DNA of 64,000 nt. Origin: Pagrus major. Its lineage: Eukaryota > Chordata > Actinopteri > Spariformes > Sparidae. Positions within the stretch are counted from its first letter, which is position 1. Every line of letters begins with the position of its first letter. Location of the stretch: positions 24,293,806 to 24,357,805 of the forward strand of contig NC_133215.1 in NCBI RefSeq assembly GCF_040436345.1. The letters run 5' to 3'. The notes beneath the pieces were generated by a model. It saw only the letters and a program-made list of their open reading frames with translations, was not told where the DNA came from and did no database searches. The translations under genes were made by a program, and so were the position numbers. Below are positions 49,091 through 63,151 of this stretch, one piece after another.

Positions 49091-49603
49091 ACATGAAATA
49101 CATCAAAGATGGAGGGAATTTCCATTAAGAAAGAAACAATTTGATACTGATATCAAACATATTTCAAATTCTCAGACAGATGTACGTGAATGCTTGTTTT
49201 TCTATTTATGTGCATCAGTTTTTCATGCTGTCATGCCTCAGGAATGGCTACTGTCATTGCATGTCTTCTTCTCTTTGCCCTTCTCTTTCTCCTTCCCTCT
49301 CTTTGTCTGATTGGCGTTTAGCTCTGCTCTATTAATATTTCATGCTGCCACTCCACTACCTGCCTATCAATAACCTAGACAAGACACACCTCAGGTCCAA
49401 TCCATCATACTCACAACTGACCAGGCTGCAAAATTCTGTGTGTGTGTGTGTGTTTGTGTGAGTGTATGTGTGTGTGTTAATAGATCATTTGTTTCTGCTG
49501 ACAAAGCCCCAGTCGTTGGTTTGTATAAACAGGCTGAGGACTCCACAGCTGAGAGATCGAAATAAGCCATTTATCATTTCCCATAGATGCATTCACACAG
49601 GCA

Positions 49604-49672
<69 letters not shown>

Positions 49673-49691
49673 GCGTGCACACACACACAGA
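49604..49691. repeat. CA microsatellite
   Basis: AC tract of about 68 bases, then AAGCGTGC and a further short AC tract. Confidence 0.95.
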
Positions 49692-49869
49692 GACATGCAT
49701 GCATGTACGCAGCATGTTTATTGCCACACAGGGCTGAAAAATCATTGTAGATTTTATTCCGGTGATCGGTCAAAAGATAAAAAGTTCACAGGATGTAGAA
49801 GCAGGAAACAACGTTGAATAGAATTACTCCTGATTAATCTGGCAAACAGCCAATAAAAGGAGTTAATTT

Positions 49870-50287
49870 TAAGGATAAGTTCACCCCAAAATGAAAATTC
49901 ACTGCATCGAGTGCGGTCGAGCTTGCGCACCTACTTCAGACGGGGTGCACGCTAACGCTTTAAGCTTAGCAGGTACGGTGAAGATTTCTGCTTTTAAAAG
50001 GGTTAAATAAAGTCTTTTCAAATCAATTTTGGATCTTGAGGCTTGTGGAGACATAGATTATGCCATACGAAGTGTATGCAGCCATTTTACTTTACTTTTT
50101 TTTATTTGGTTGTGTTAATAAGTTTTAAAACCAGTCCCCATCTACTTCAGTTGTTTACAAAAATGTTGCAATGCTATTTTGTTGTGAAGCTCCAGAAATG
50201 TTTTGTGGACTATGAAACTTCACCCATCTTTCCATCGGCATGAGGGTTAGAAGATGATGACTGTTTTGTTTCTGGGTGAACTTTAAC
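49870..50287. mobile_element. MITE-like element (AGTTCACCC ends)
   Basis: The left end AAGGATAAGTTCACCCCAAA and the right end TTTCTGGGTGAACTTTAA are inverted repeats. Near the right end CTTTCCATCGGCATGAGGGT and AGAAGATGATGACTG match the usual interior of an abundant fish MITE. No transposase ORF is present. Confidence 0.65.
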
Positions 50288-51710
50288 CTCTCGAAGGCCA
50301 AAAACAGTTGTATTTAGATGGAATGAATACGATATAGTGAAATGTAAGAAAAATGTTTACTGGCTGTAACATGAGAAATCTAAAATGGCACAGGTGGAGA
50401 GATTCCGCCAAAATGTGTCTCCACTAAAATCTCTCTAACTTTGCTCTGCTACACTTTATTAGCATCAATCCTGACAGAAGGGTTCTGATGTCAAGCTGTG
50501 GTTTTCTAGAGGTTTTGGGCTGCAACTACATCATTCCAAGGGGATTTTCACTCTAAAAATGCAAATTTTTAATGCATTTTACTCTGACCCAGCAAGATCT
50601 ATACTGATGCTTCCACCTTTTTAGAAATCTCACATCCCACAGGCAGCAGGTTAAGGTCCACTGACTGAAAACCTGGCAGAAATCTAACTCCAGATCACCT
50701 ACAAAATGGACTTTGTAGGTGAGTTTTGTTTTGCCAACTTCTGTTTCAAAAGTCAAGAATGAACTTTTAATTGCAACTATTAAACCAAGATAGGTGGGAG
50801 GCCGTTGAAGTGAACAGAATCTTTAAAACAAGACCATTTTACCCAGAAAAGAAAGAGACTCATGTACGGTGGGTAACTCCTGTGATGGTTACGACTGTTT
50901 GTGAATGCAGTAAAAAGCAATGAAACGGTTTCACTGTATTGTCCTCAAGCCAGCCCAGTCAAACTATCATCAGCATGCAAAAGTGAGGCTTGTTTTAATG
51001 CACCTGTGTGCCTTCAAAGCATTTCCACACATTGGTGACACGCAGTAAAAAGTGGAAGTAGTGGACAGTTTGTGGAGAAAGTAAACCCACGGTCCAGTGC
51101 AAACACAGTTACTGGGACAATTTTCAAACCGCCAATCCGTTTGTTTGTAACCACTTATCTTGTGCAGGGTTGCAGGAGTTTTCAAACACCCAAATGTTTA
51201 AATACTCACATGTGTAATTGCAAAAATAAACAAGTGGAATAAGGAACAGATCACACAAGATCAAAATAAAGTTCTCCATTTACTCTGCTCCTGAACCATG
51301 TACGCTGATTTTTTTACAGCCTAGAAGAGAGCGAGTGGCATTATCTGTGGATCAGCCAACTCCCCGTAACAAGAAAGGGAATCAAAGCAGTGGAGGAGAG
51401 ACGGGGAGGGGCGCAGGGGCCGCAGAGATGCATGGTCGAGAACTTCAAAGGTGAACGCACAGTTCACACAGATATGAGGCTCAGACAACAGGGCAGAGCC
51501 CACATAGACTTTACAAAAAGAGAGAGAGGGCAGAACTGAGCACATACACATAACATACACTCAGTGGGGGGGCAGAGCTGCCAATACTGTCAACAATAAC
51601 ATCCTTCATTCTTGCCAGCTGGCAGGTTCACAAGAGGAGGAGGAGCTGGGGGGCTTCAGGGGTCCAGTGGGGACTTTGGTGGGTGTTGTCTTGGGGGTGT
51701 GAGCCAGGTA

Positions 51711-51827
51711 TCAGGTGTATCTGGGCTGAGAGGCCCCTCGCATGGGCATCCTATTCACCTGCTGCCCAGGCCTGGACAAAGGCTGGGGCTCTGGGGCTCC
51801 GCTGGGCCACAGACAGGCCTGGTAACA
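51711..51827 (-). other. Candidate 3' coding exon of an unidentified minus-strand gene
   Basis: A GC-rich island in AT-rich DNA. On the minus strand a CTTCTAG acceptor-like site precedes 38 codons ending in a TGA at 51713-51711. The peptide is proline-rich and ends RMPMRGASQPRYT. After the TGA the same frame stays open for about 34 more codons (TPKTTPTKVPTGPLKPP region). I do not recognise the protein and found no upstream exons for it in the window. It may equally be non-coding. Confidence 0.2.
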
Positions 51828-52470
51828 CTAGAAGGTCTTAATGGGTCCAAGGTGAAGGGAAGATGGTAAGAAGAAGATTACAACATGGGAAAATGTTGGG
51901 TTAAAAAACAGGCTTTTTGATGATCTGAGGCTCCAGTCAGCTTTTTCCCATGCAGCCAAACAAGGCAGTGACTTAAGATAGGAGTATAAGAGTATTCCTT
52001 GTTGTTCATTTATGTGGTCCAGAAATGTCTGTATATATTTGATCAACATACAAACATACAAGTTAAAATCAGACTGAGTAAATTAATATTACTCACACAC
52101 AGTTCATCCCGTGACACAAACACCTAGATGAAAATCTGACTTAATCTGATACAAATAACATTTTCAGTGCAAATATTTTGAAGGTTCATCTATCTCATTC
52201 CAGCATAATCAGAAGATGTTTGGCATCTCTTCAGAATTTTCTACTTGATTTTCAACAGTGGCATATTGATATCACGTCACAAGTTATCTTAGTATTAAAG
52301 CCCTGGAAACTCGTCTCTTGCTGTTGTTTGTAGTTGTTTCGTGAAAAAACTCCCAGTACTCCTTCATGCACCTCAGCAGCGACCTTACTTCACATATTTT
52401 AAATAGTGGCAAATACCTCAAATGCTCAGTCTTTATCTTTATCAACTCATCCTCCACTCTCAACCGTGAA

Positions 52471-52571
<101 letters not shown>

Positions 52572-52761
52572 GTATGAATGAGTATGAAACTGATCCGAGT
52601 TTAAGCGCCAGTGTGTCCCCGTGCAACAACAGCAGTGACATTTATGAAAGAAAAGGCGTGTTGATTTCTGCATTGTTCTGTACATTTTACTACAGACATA
52701 CACATACTGCAAAGGGCTGAACCTAAACAATAATTACCATACCTGACTTACAGACAGACAG

Positions 52762-52762
<1 letters not shown>

Positions 52763-52848
<86 letters not shown>

Positions 52849-52850
52849 TT
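52763..52850. repeat. GT microsatellite
   Basis: Nearly perfect GT tract of about 85 bases, ending with a TATGTGTGTT variant. Confidence 0.95.
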
Positions 52851-53875
52851 TGTATATGCACAAATTTTTCTTGTTTGTAGACTCCAGTCATGTAGTCACG
52901 GCAGCAAACCACTTAATGCTTTTCACACTGCACTTAGCCCAGAGTTAAAAACATTCGGCACACAAGGACCCTCTTAGCTGCAGGCTAAAATAGCTGTTAG
53001 GCCAGGCTAAGGAAACCTTACATTGGCACAATTCTTGCACACTCCAAGAAGAGCAGCAGTAGGCTTGTGGCACTGATACAACAGCTGAAGAGGTTGGTGT
53101 GTTTCCCGGGACAACAACACCTCACAATCTGCTGTATCAGCACCACCGCTGGCTGTTTGTTGTATAAACCAACCGCAAGAAAAACACAAACACGATCAGA
53201 GCTACACATATTAAAGCCTCTATGCTGAACTCAAACCTTTAATGCATAGACTCTAACTAATGCAACCAACAAAGGCAACCAATCAGAGGCAGAGTATGGG
53301 CGTGTTTTGCAAGACATGCAGTGATATCCATAATAATGCAGTAATAATGCACCGTTCCTTAAACATTAGTCTTGTGTACCAACAGACATATATCCAGATT
53401 CGGGCTAGAAATGCAATCTGAATCTGTAGCCCTTGGCTTAAGTTAACCTTTGGTTAACAATTTGTGTGTGAAAAGTGGCAAAGTTATCCCAGGGTCAACT
53501 CTTTTCCAAGGGATGAGTGCCAAAAGCCCTCTTGTTTTCTGTCTAAGATGTGCATCACTGACGCTTCAAGATAATAAAACTTCATTTCAAAACATTCCTA
53601 ATTTAAGATCATCATGTTTGGAATTAGGAGATAAACTCAAGGTCAATAATTCAATAACAGGCTTAATGACTTGTTTGCAGTGTTGCTTTTGCAGAATAGT
53701 TCAGATTGATGTTACTTGGATATATCCTGTTTAAATCTGAGAAGGAATATATAGTTTAAAAATAAGTTAATAACTTTTTAAAAAGTTTTTAACAAGTTTT
53801 TAAAAGTTATAAACGGTTGTAATAACATAAGAGATGAGATGATAGCATTTATAGAGCAACAGGGATATATTCACA

Positions 53876-53910
53876 GTGTGTGTGTGTGTGTGTGTGTGTG
53901 TGTAGGTGAA

Positions 53911-53960
<50 letters not shown>
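53876..53960. repeat. Compound GT-GA microsatellite
   Basis: GT tract (53876-53903), an 11-base spacer TAGGTGAATGT-like, then a GA tract with one GGG interruption. Confidence 0.95.
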
Positions 53961-54036
53961 CAAGAGATGCAAGTATGGTGGGTAGGATGGAAAAAGTAGA
54001 GACATCAAAGAGCAGTGGAGGAGAGAAACAGCTGGT

Positions 54037-54038
<2 letters not shown>

Positions 54039-54076
<38 letters not shown>
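54039..54076. repeat. GT microsatellite
   Basis: Perfect GT tract of about 38 bases. Confidence 0.95.
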
Positions 54077-54078
<2 letters not shown>

Positions 54079-54815
54079 ATGAACACACCTTCAAAGCAGA
54101 CCCTAGATGTGCCAGCCCACCTGACTTCAAGCATTGGTATAGGGACACATATGCACTCATGCACACACTCTTCCAAAAACACAAACACACAAATACTGAA
54201 ATAAACACACGGTACACACAGTGACTGAACCCTCTGACATACACACATACTGTACATGCAAACTCCACCTGTCACTGTGTCTGTGCATGTCTTGCATGTG
54301 TGTGTGTGTGTGTGTGTTCCAGCGATTAAAGCGCACAAAAGTCACACACAGATAAATCACTAGGTCTGTGTGGATGTTTGGGGGGTTTACGTGTCCTGGC
54401 ATGTCCAGACTCAATGAACCACAGCTGGGCAGGATCGGCCTGGATTCAGCCTCTCTGGAGAGGGTAGAAAGAGGAGCAACGGAGCAAGCCAGTGTCCATT
54501 TTCTGCTGTGCATAGTTCCTGCACGTTGGAATTTCATGGGAAACTTGTTTGACATTTAAAATCAGAGTCAGATAAGAGGATCTACTGTATATCATTTAAT
54601 TACTCCATGTTAGTAAAGATATTTGTCCAGGATGTGTTCAGGCTGCAAGCAGAGAAACTGCCATCAAGAACTAAACAGATTGCCACACGTGTGTGTGTGA
54701 GTGTGTGCGCTTACCCTCACTCATGAATGTGTAATTGAGGTACATCTAAGAACAACCTGAGGTGAAGATGTTGTTTATCTCCTGGCAGGTCAAAGCTCCT
54801 TGGAAATGGTGAGGA

Positions 54816-54924
<109 letters not shown>

Positions 54925-55032
54925 TTTAATGGAGCTGCAGCCAGGAAAGGAAACTCCCTGGCTTGGAAAGGCAGTGATCACTCATATCCTGATCTTCTGA
55001 TAACAACATGTGTCTGATTTTCTCTTGTATGT

Positions 55033-55034
<2 letters not shown>

Positions 55035-55080
<46 letters not shown>

Positions 55081-55095
55081 GTGAGTGTGTGTGTG
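55035..55095. repeat. GT microsatellite
   Basis: GT tract of about 60 bases with GCGT and GAGT interruptions near its right end. Confidence 0.95.
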
Positions 55096-55316
55096 CATGG
55101 TCCTCGTACAGTGTTTCTTATGTTTCGATTGCCATTGTTACTGAGTTCTGCATCCATTCATAAGTGCATCTGCTATGCTACGTAGAATGAGCATTCCTGA
55201 GCACTGCTGCCATTTCTTCTGTGCACACACACACACGCAGAGATGCTTTTCCAAACATTGTCTGTCACCCCACATGTTGTAAAGCCTCAGGTATGAATAC
55301 TGTCATCACAGGCACA

Positions 55317-55318
<2 letters not shown>

Positions 55319-55376
<58 letters not shown>
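55319..55376. repeat. TC microsatellite
   Basis: About 29 uninterrupted TC units, a pure polypyrimidine-polypurine tract. Confidence 0.95.
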
Positions 55377-55378
<2 letters not shown>

Positions 55379-56740
55379 CTTAAAGAGAAATCATCGGTGA
55401 GGCAGAGGTGACACAACCACAATGTGATCAGATACCTTCTATCTCTGTGCTTGTTTGTATCTGTGTATAAGCCTAATTAATAAAGACATAGTCATTATAG
55501 TTCACATGTGCATTCAGTGATGAACTATCATGCAAGCACCTAAACTTAAGTTACATTAGGGTCCAGACACACCAAACCGACATCACTAGCTGTGATGAAA
55601 GCTGACTGTTGGCCAATGTCTCTGCCAAAAAGCTGCACTTGAACAAACCGCAAAGACTACAGCCAACTAGCTTGCACATTCTGCAAATGTATGAGAGGAA
55701 GTAACCCTCCACAGTCCCCTAGTCTGAATTTGTCATTCAACAAGGTAAACCAGAGGGCTCAGGACTGCAGATACACAAACCATTGTTATAAAGAAATGCA
55801 TTTTTGCACATACCTCACTAATATAGCCACTTCTGACTGAGAATATGTCTGATAAAAAGATTCAACATGCTCCATCCATCAACAAATTTTACCCTCAGGA
55901 GCTGGTGGAGACCAAAAGCAGAGCTAAAAAGAATTCACCACGTGGTCAGACACAGAACTCGTAATTGTTACTCCAAAGCTCCTGAATGTGTAAATAGGCA
56001 AGTGTGTGTTTACAAATTCATCAAATCAACGTAAAAGATGTAAACACAACATTCATTTTGGATACATATGCACAAATAGTTGCACAAAAATGTCGGCTAT
56101 GTTAAACAGTTAAACCACCTTTTCTGGATTTTAATTCTGGGATTTCCCCCAAGAAATAGTTCAGCAGATGTGCCAAGCAAGATCTTGATTGTGATCAATT
56201 ATTTTTGTAGGTGAGGGCTGAAAACAATCCATACTCATTAAGTATATGATGTTTGAAACAGTGAAACAACCCTGCTCTTTCCCCCTAAACATTAATATTT
56301 AATCTGATTCAAGTATTTTAATAGTCATTGATGTTACTTACATTAATAGACTGGTAGATGAAGCTTACACAAATGCCTTTAGATTATTGTACTGAAGTAG
56401 TTCCACACTGCTGCAATTACCGCAATCAATACCAAATTGTTGACTATATGTTTGGCAATGCAATGTTCCATCAACATAAAATGTACCATACAGCATTCAT
56501 ACAGCATTCATCCCAAAATATGGAAAAATCCAGACCAGCTGAACCCTGTCTGTGTCTCCCGGCGTGTGTGTAAGGATTAATCCTTCGTGTTTGCACTGAC
56601 ACCGACACGTTTCATAAAGGAGCAACAGATAAAAGCATTGAGGAAGGCTGCGTTGTTTATGAAGTCATGTTTTGTTCTGAAAATTTGGCAACTATTCAAC
56701 CTGACCGCTGTCTACACCTCTTCCAGCTGAGAACACAGTA

Positions 56741-56771
<31 letters not shown>

Positions 56772-57251
56772 CACTTGCTTTTAAAAAAGGTGCAATAAAA
56801 CTTCCCTGTCAGTCTTTCATGTGTGAGGCTTAAGAGCTGTCACACTAACAGGAGGAAACCACCAGGCTTTGATTGGCCCTCCACACTGAACAGAACCCTG
56901 CAGACAGCATGCATGGACGTGTGTTGGTCTGTGCGTGTGTGTGTGTGCGTGTGTCTACCTTGCAAAATATTCTCCAGTTTCATTGCTCAATAAGTCTACT
57001 TGATATCTAAATATATATTAAATAATTATTTGAAATTATCATTTGCATTTTTTTAAAAAGCGTATCTGGAAATTGACACCATGTTAATAAAAACTAATGG
57101 AACTCAGTGAGCACCAACCAGGACTGAACGTTAATTTCCAGGTTAAAATGCGATGATCTTCCCAGTTTTTATGCCCTCTTTTCAACCAGTTAAAATATGG
57201 TTACAACATTAACCTTTGTCACAAGACACAAATTTGTGACATCATTTGAAT

Positions 57252-57286
57252 GATTTGTTCATTTGTGTGTTGCAAATGAACAAATC
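57252..57286. repeat. Perfect 14-bp inverted repeat
   Basis: GATTTGTTCATTTG at 57252-57265 and CAAATGAACAAATC at 57273-57286, with a 7-base loop. Confidence 0.9.
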
Positions 57287-58857
57287 AAAGAGGCAATATT
57301 GACTAGTGGGAAGGTATTTCTCCAAAGTCATATTACACTGATAGGCTAAATATGGTCCACATGAAGAAATATGCTGAACTATAGTCTACAGGTAGCGAGC
57401 TGCCAACAAGAAGCTCCAGGACATTGTGATGAGAGCAGTTCTATATGTAAAATAAGACATTGTGCTTAAGACACTGCTGTAATGGGCATGCCAAAGTAAA
57501 GCGCTTTGACTACTCAGAACCAGGACTTTTGGAGCAGAGTGCACAAGCTGAAGAAGTACATACAGTACATACATTGTATGATCATTGCGGCTCAACAGGT
57601 AAAGCAGCTGACCATCAATTAGAGAGTTGGCAGTCTACTGTTGACCCCAGTAATTAGATTTAATGTTGCAGGATTTGCTCAAAAGACACGTTTGATCCTC
57701 TATAATGTTCAGACAAGATTCTCTCATCATTTTGGTGCCTGGCTAAAAAAAAACACATCCAAATTTCTCAGTTGAAAACCAGTATTGCAGATCCCAATGA
57801 AATATGGTCTAAATGTGCATGTGTTAATTAATGTCAGTGAGCAAACTTTCACTTTTGAACCAGTTTTGATCGTCTTTTTACTGGTGACCATAGCCATTTT
57901 TTTTAAACACTAAATCTTTTTATTTAATTATTTATTTTGTATATTTAGTGGAGCTTTCGTAGCGATGCTAAATTGAGCAGGTCTCTGTTTCATTTATGTT
58001 GCATGTTGTGCTCGACATGTACAAAAATGTCATAGATTTTAGTCCTCTGGTTCTGTCTTGCTCCCCTTTTTGTTTTGTTTTTGCCAGTGGTCTCTGGAAA
58101 ATGGAATGTAACTGGGACTGTTAATGGTATTCCATCAATTATAAAAAAGAAAAAAACAAATTTTAAAAAGTGCATGTTTTTCCATTTTTTGCAACCACTG
58201 TAGGTTCTCCTTCACGCTTGGAAGGGAAGGGTAAGGAGAGGCGTATTCAGTTGGTTGCCATCAGCACCCTGACTGCTAGATGCCACTAAATCCTACACAC
58301 TGGAGCTTTAAATAAAAAATAGCCGTCACCAAAATGTTGTTATTACTCAGCTTTTCAAATATATCCATCATAACAAACAAAAACAACACCATGAGAGAAA
58401 GAGAGAGGGAGAAAGAGGAATGGAGATGTGCTTAAACAGAATAAATAGAGGAGAAAAATCTTTAGAGAGGCAGAAGCTGTGGAAGGTGGAAGGACTGAAC
58501 CAGTAGATGCAAACCTACTTAGGATTGATCACAAATAGGAGATAATCAATTCAACTACAATTGAATTCACATCAAGCAGAGGGGAGAGGCATTTCAACAG
58601 AGCAGCAGAGGCGTTCGTCTCCTCCACCATTGATGGCGTGTTTGACACACATTTGTCATGTCGAGACCTTGTGGAGAATTCCTACCGATTATTCAGTAAA
58701 AATCCATAGCTTCCTACTCCCCTGCCGTTTCTGGAAAATCTCTGCTGTCATTTTTTTTCTTGTCGTTTCTCATCTGCAGGGCTTTGTCCTCGGCGCAGTG
58801 CCGAGTCACCTGGGGTATTGGGTATTTATGATGACTATACAGTCTGTGTGGACTGAA

Positions 58858-58913
58858 CACACACACGCACACACACACACACACACACATACACACACAC
58901 ACACACACACACA
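58858..58913. repeat. CA microsatellite
   Basis: AC tract of about 55 bases with one GC and one AT interruption. Confidence 0.9.
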
Positions 58914-59284
58914 GGCATCTCCCCCATGATGAACACACAAACGCTGTTCCATTGATCTGCTAATCTAGTGGGGCGGGGAAGTGCAAGACTCTCATTTAGT
59001 TAAAATCATTAGCCCTCCTACAAGATAGATAGAGATAAAGGGGATTCAGAGAGAAAGGAGAAAACGGGGAGGTGGAAGGAGAGAGGAGGACGGATGAGCT
59101 GACAGGAAAATATGAGAAAAGAGGGAGAGAGGGGGGAATGAGGCATGAAGAGAGAGAATAGCATGAAGGACAATCCTAAAATTAGTTTTTGCAAATTCTG
59201 CTGCACAGAGCGTCACTTTCTGTCTCACTCTAAACTCTCCTGTCCTTTCTGCTTCTGTCCCTTTCTCTCACTCACTAACTCACA

Positions 59285-59326
<42 letters not shown>

Positions 59327-62300
59327 GAGAAGAGTGTTTTGCAGAGGGAAGTCTTTGCAGCGGTCGATAGCACTTGGCGAGTGATCTATCGACAGAGCGG
59401 GAGCGTGTGAGAGATGAGTTCAATATACTTCAATTTAGCTCCACTTGCTTTAATTACTTCCACCCTGTATGTGTGTGTGTGTGTAGGTGGGTGTGTTTGT
59501 GTGTGTGTGCACCCTCAGAGGCTGAATGGTGTTAGACTACCCGTGAAGGCTGATAATAAAACTATAGCTTTGTCCATTATTGAATTCAGGGTCTGCTGAG
59601 TATTTAGGAGGGTCCTGAGGGTTGTGACCCCTCAAGGTGAGAATTCATTTAAAGAATGCGGTATGTTCATTTCATATTGTTTGGGTTTTCTTTTCTTTTT
59701 TCTTTTTTTTTGTAAAAATATATAGCCGCAGCTACTGATTTGAACATGTGACTCTATAGGTTCAAGCCTGCCTGCCTGAATATATGGCAGCTTTTATGCT
59801 GTTTATGAGTCCAGGAAGACAAATAATGGAAAACAATTGAATCTATATGCTTTATTGGGTTCCAGTCCCATGTTGAGGTATACATGTAAATGCTTAAGCT
59901 TGCTTTGCCTCCAGGAGAGACCAGCATACAGCTACAAACCTTTTCCAAGAGAGACTGTCCTGAGATAAACAACGACATCAGTTGTTTTTTTCATTTGGCT
60001 AAAGTAATGTAAAGTTATTTATAGTGTCCCAAAACCTCTTACTGAAGATGGCTGAGTGGATGGACGTGTTGCTGTAGTACTTGGTAGGATGGGTCCACCA
60101 TTTAAGAAAATGTTTGAAATATTTTTGGGAAATACTTTTATTCGCTTTCTAGCAGAGAGTTAGATGAGAAGATCAATACCACTCTCAAGTCTGTGCTCTG
60201 AATAAAGAGTTGCTATAGAAAGGAAGTGATTTTCTGAGCAAAGCACAAAGATTGGAAGATGTTTCTGTCCAGTGCTAAAAAATACATCGAGCAAGCACAT
60301 CTGAAGCTTTCTGCCAGTCAGCCAGCAGAGACTCCCTGTAAATCAGTAAATACATTTTGTGTCAACAATTGCTTTTTATTGCAAATGAACAGAACACCCT
60401 ACAATGTACATTTCGACACTTCATTTTTAAATGTCCCTTGTGTACAGATTAAACACACAAGATAGACAGTATTGTCAACTTCAGAGGGCAAAGTCAGGCT
60501 ACAGGAACTGTTCTTTGTCAGAACAACCTGTTACCCATCCATCTCCAGCCACCAATTGTTTTGGGGCTAACGCGTTATAACAGCGACACGTTACAGCTAT
60601 GTTTCACTTTTAGCAGAAAAAAGTAACACATTGCTAAAAGGATTTCTTTGAAATTATGACAAGAATATTATATGTCAAGAAACATGTAATCACCCAACCT
60701 CATTGTTGATGATGTCATGATATCAAAATACTGTATGTAATATACGACATACTAAATATCTCTGTAAAGCTAAATGTTAGAGACTTAGCTACTTTTTTGC
60801 CCATGTCCTTGTGCTAATGAGGCCTCCGGTGTGATGGCATCCTTTTCAGCAGTTTTGTAATCCAGCCTTGAACTGCGATCTTTTTGGAGACTTCAAAAAA
60901 GTTAAATTCAGATTGTTTTCTGTGATTATTTATCCAACTCTACATACTGTACCACACATCATAAATGCAATATAATGTATACAGTATGCAGTACATGTGC
61001 AGTATCTCTACTGCACCTCTCACAGTATCTTTCAAACTTTCCTTTACAACTCCCTCTCTCCTTCTGTCACCCTCTCCCTCCCTGTACCCCCCTTGTCTGA
61101 CATGTTAATGGATGTTTCCGCTCCTATTAAGAATTTAAGAGTGAATTTGTCTGTGAATCCATACCATTGAGCGAACATGTCTGTCGTAAGCCACATAAAT
61201 GATTTTACACCACAAGGGTGAAGAACCACAGGGGAATAAGTGTCTGCTGTCTCATCTCTATCCCTTCTTTTTCCTGCTATCAGTTCACTTCTCAATACCT
61301 CATTCTCTGCACCTCCACCCAGTGAGCTTTTATAAATGAGAAGAAGTTTTAAAAGTAAAATCAAAAGCAGCTTGATGCAGAAATTTAAACAACAGACAGC
61401 AATCTATTTCGTTTAGACGCTAACACTTTACCAATCATCGCAGTGACACTGATGGCTGAATTAGGCCAAAACTAATGACTTTTTATACAGTTGATGTTTT
61501 TGTCTTAATGTAGAAATTTGGTTAAAGCTATGCTGTGGAGCTTTTGACCACTAGAGGTGCTGTAGAGGAGCGCTGAAGAGCATTTCCACATTTTTTCACT
61601 CACGTTTATGTCTCCATCGGGATGATTTGTAAAGAACTTTGGTGATCCCATGATCTTTGATCTAGCACTGCCAGGAGGTGGACATGTCATCCTCGTACTT
61701 AGTGGAATATTTTAACAACTGTTGTGAATTTCCATAAAATGATGCACCGATATCCATTTTGCACAGAGAATTAATCATAATCACTTTGCTGTTAACCTGA
61801 CTTTTCATCACAATCATCAGGACAATATATCAATTTGTCCAATTTGTATAATTTAGTTTATGTCTTGCATGCTAACATACTAAACTATGATAATGTGTGG
61901 TAACCAATATACTTTCTGAACAAAATGTCATATTCGTAACATTTATATTTAGATAAATCACTTTTTAAAAGTAATACGTCTACAGAGCTTGCAGAAACGT
62001 GCAGAATATTCTATTCTATTAATCTATTTTCCTTAAAAACATTATTGTGATTATGAATTAATAATTTTTACAATGTTTGTTTTGTTTATCTCTGTGTAAG
62101 AATTCTGACAGTTCATTCCAGCTTCTACCAAGGGTTGTCAGCCAATAGACTAACGCCAGTGGTATCACGTGGTACAGAATCTGTGGTAGTTGCCAGTTTG
62201 TGGGAAAAAAACGTAAAAATGGCTGAGTTTACATTATGCACCCAGTGTACTGTACTGCCCTAATGTTAGCTAGCTAGCATAAGTTACATTAATATTAGCT

Positions 62301-63110
62301 AGCTAGCATTAGCAACTCTAGGTAGTACAACAAACTGGCAAACACTTGATGATTCAAGGAACAGCGGTGTTGCGAGGTGAATGCAATGGTAGAGGGGAGA
62401 TGTCACATTTAGTGGCTGAATGCTCAATCAATAACACCTTTAACATCAGCACTGGGAGCATGTTAACATGCTATATTAGCATTTAGGGCAAACCACTGCA
62501 TTAACAAAACTGTAAGATGTCGTGTTTCGATACATATAAACATGTCTAATGTTTGTGTCTAATGACTTTAGAATTGTGGGAACTCCCACATGTTGAATAA
62601 CTAACAAAAAACTTCAAGAATATGTGGCTGCAATGATTCTTTCTTACTGTCTTCATTTTATGTTCAGGTAGTCCAGAGATTTCACACAGTACAACCAAAA
62701 GGAGGAAATGAACTTAAACTAACATACTGTGCAATAAAGGCTGTCCACCTTCGCCAGCTTAGGTCGTTATTCTGCTTGAGTTGATCATCACAATTAGCAT
62801 TTCCTGAGCAGGGTTTTAAAAAAGTGAGCTTCTGCTGAGGTCACACCTGCAGGTTCAACTGAGTTTGTTGTTCATTTTACCTCTGTTGCACTGACAAACG
62901 TGCATTATTGGGCACCCAGGAGCAGCAAGATTAATTAAAGTGGTAAAGTCGAAACTGTTTGCAGTTATACACGAACCACTGATTTTATATAGATTCCTTT
63001 CATCACCAATAATGGCATGTTGATATGTTTTCATGACTTAAAAGGTTATTATTTTTTATGTGCTGGTACTGTTTTGTGACCTTAGGGCTAATGGCAACAT
63101 CCACTGTAAA

Positions 63111-63151
63111 CTATTAAAATGGATTATGATTGTCATAATCCATTTTAATAG
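63111..63151. repeat. Perfect 19-bp inverted repeat with a 3-base loop
   Basis: CTATTAAAATGGATTATGA at 63111-63129 and its exact complement at 63133-63151. Confidence 0.95.

Larger units (their letters stand above)
43718..51710. other. Gene-poor flank upstream of kpna7
   Basis: No convincing exon. It holds the kpna7 promoter at the left, dispersed repeats (44960-45180, 45765-46265, 49870-50287) and microsatellites. ORFs here are repeat-coded (TH/CV runs) or unlike any family I know. Confidence 0.55.

Noticed and set aside
49477-49773. Long Cys-Val or Thr-His open frames, here and at other CA/GT tracts (15446-15649, 52762-52977, 54717-55000)
   Set aside because: They are translations of dinucleotide repeats, open in several frames at once, with no domain and no splice context.
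54157-54555. 132-codon minus-strand frame with a non-repeat first half
   Set aside because: Considered as a possible exon (PILPSCGSLSLDMPGHV region), but no consistent acceptor/donor pair and no recognised family.
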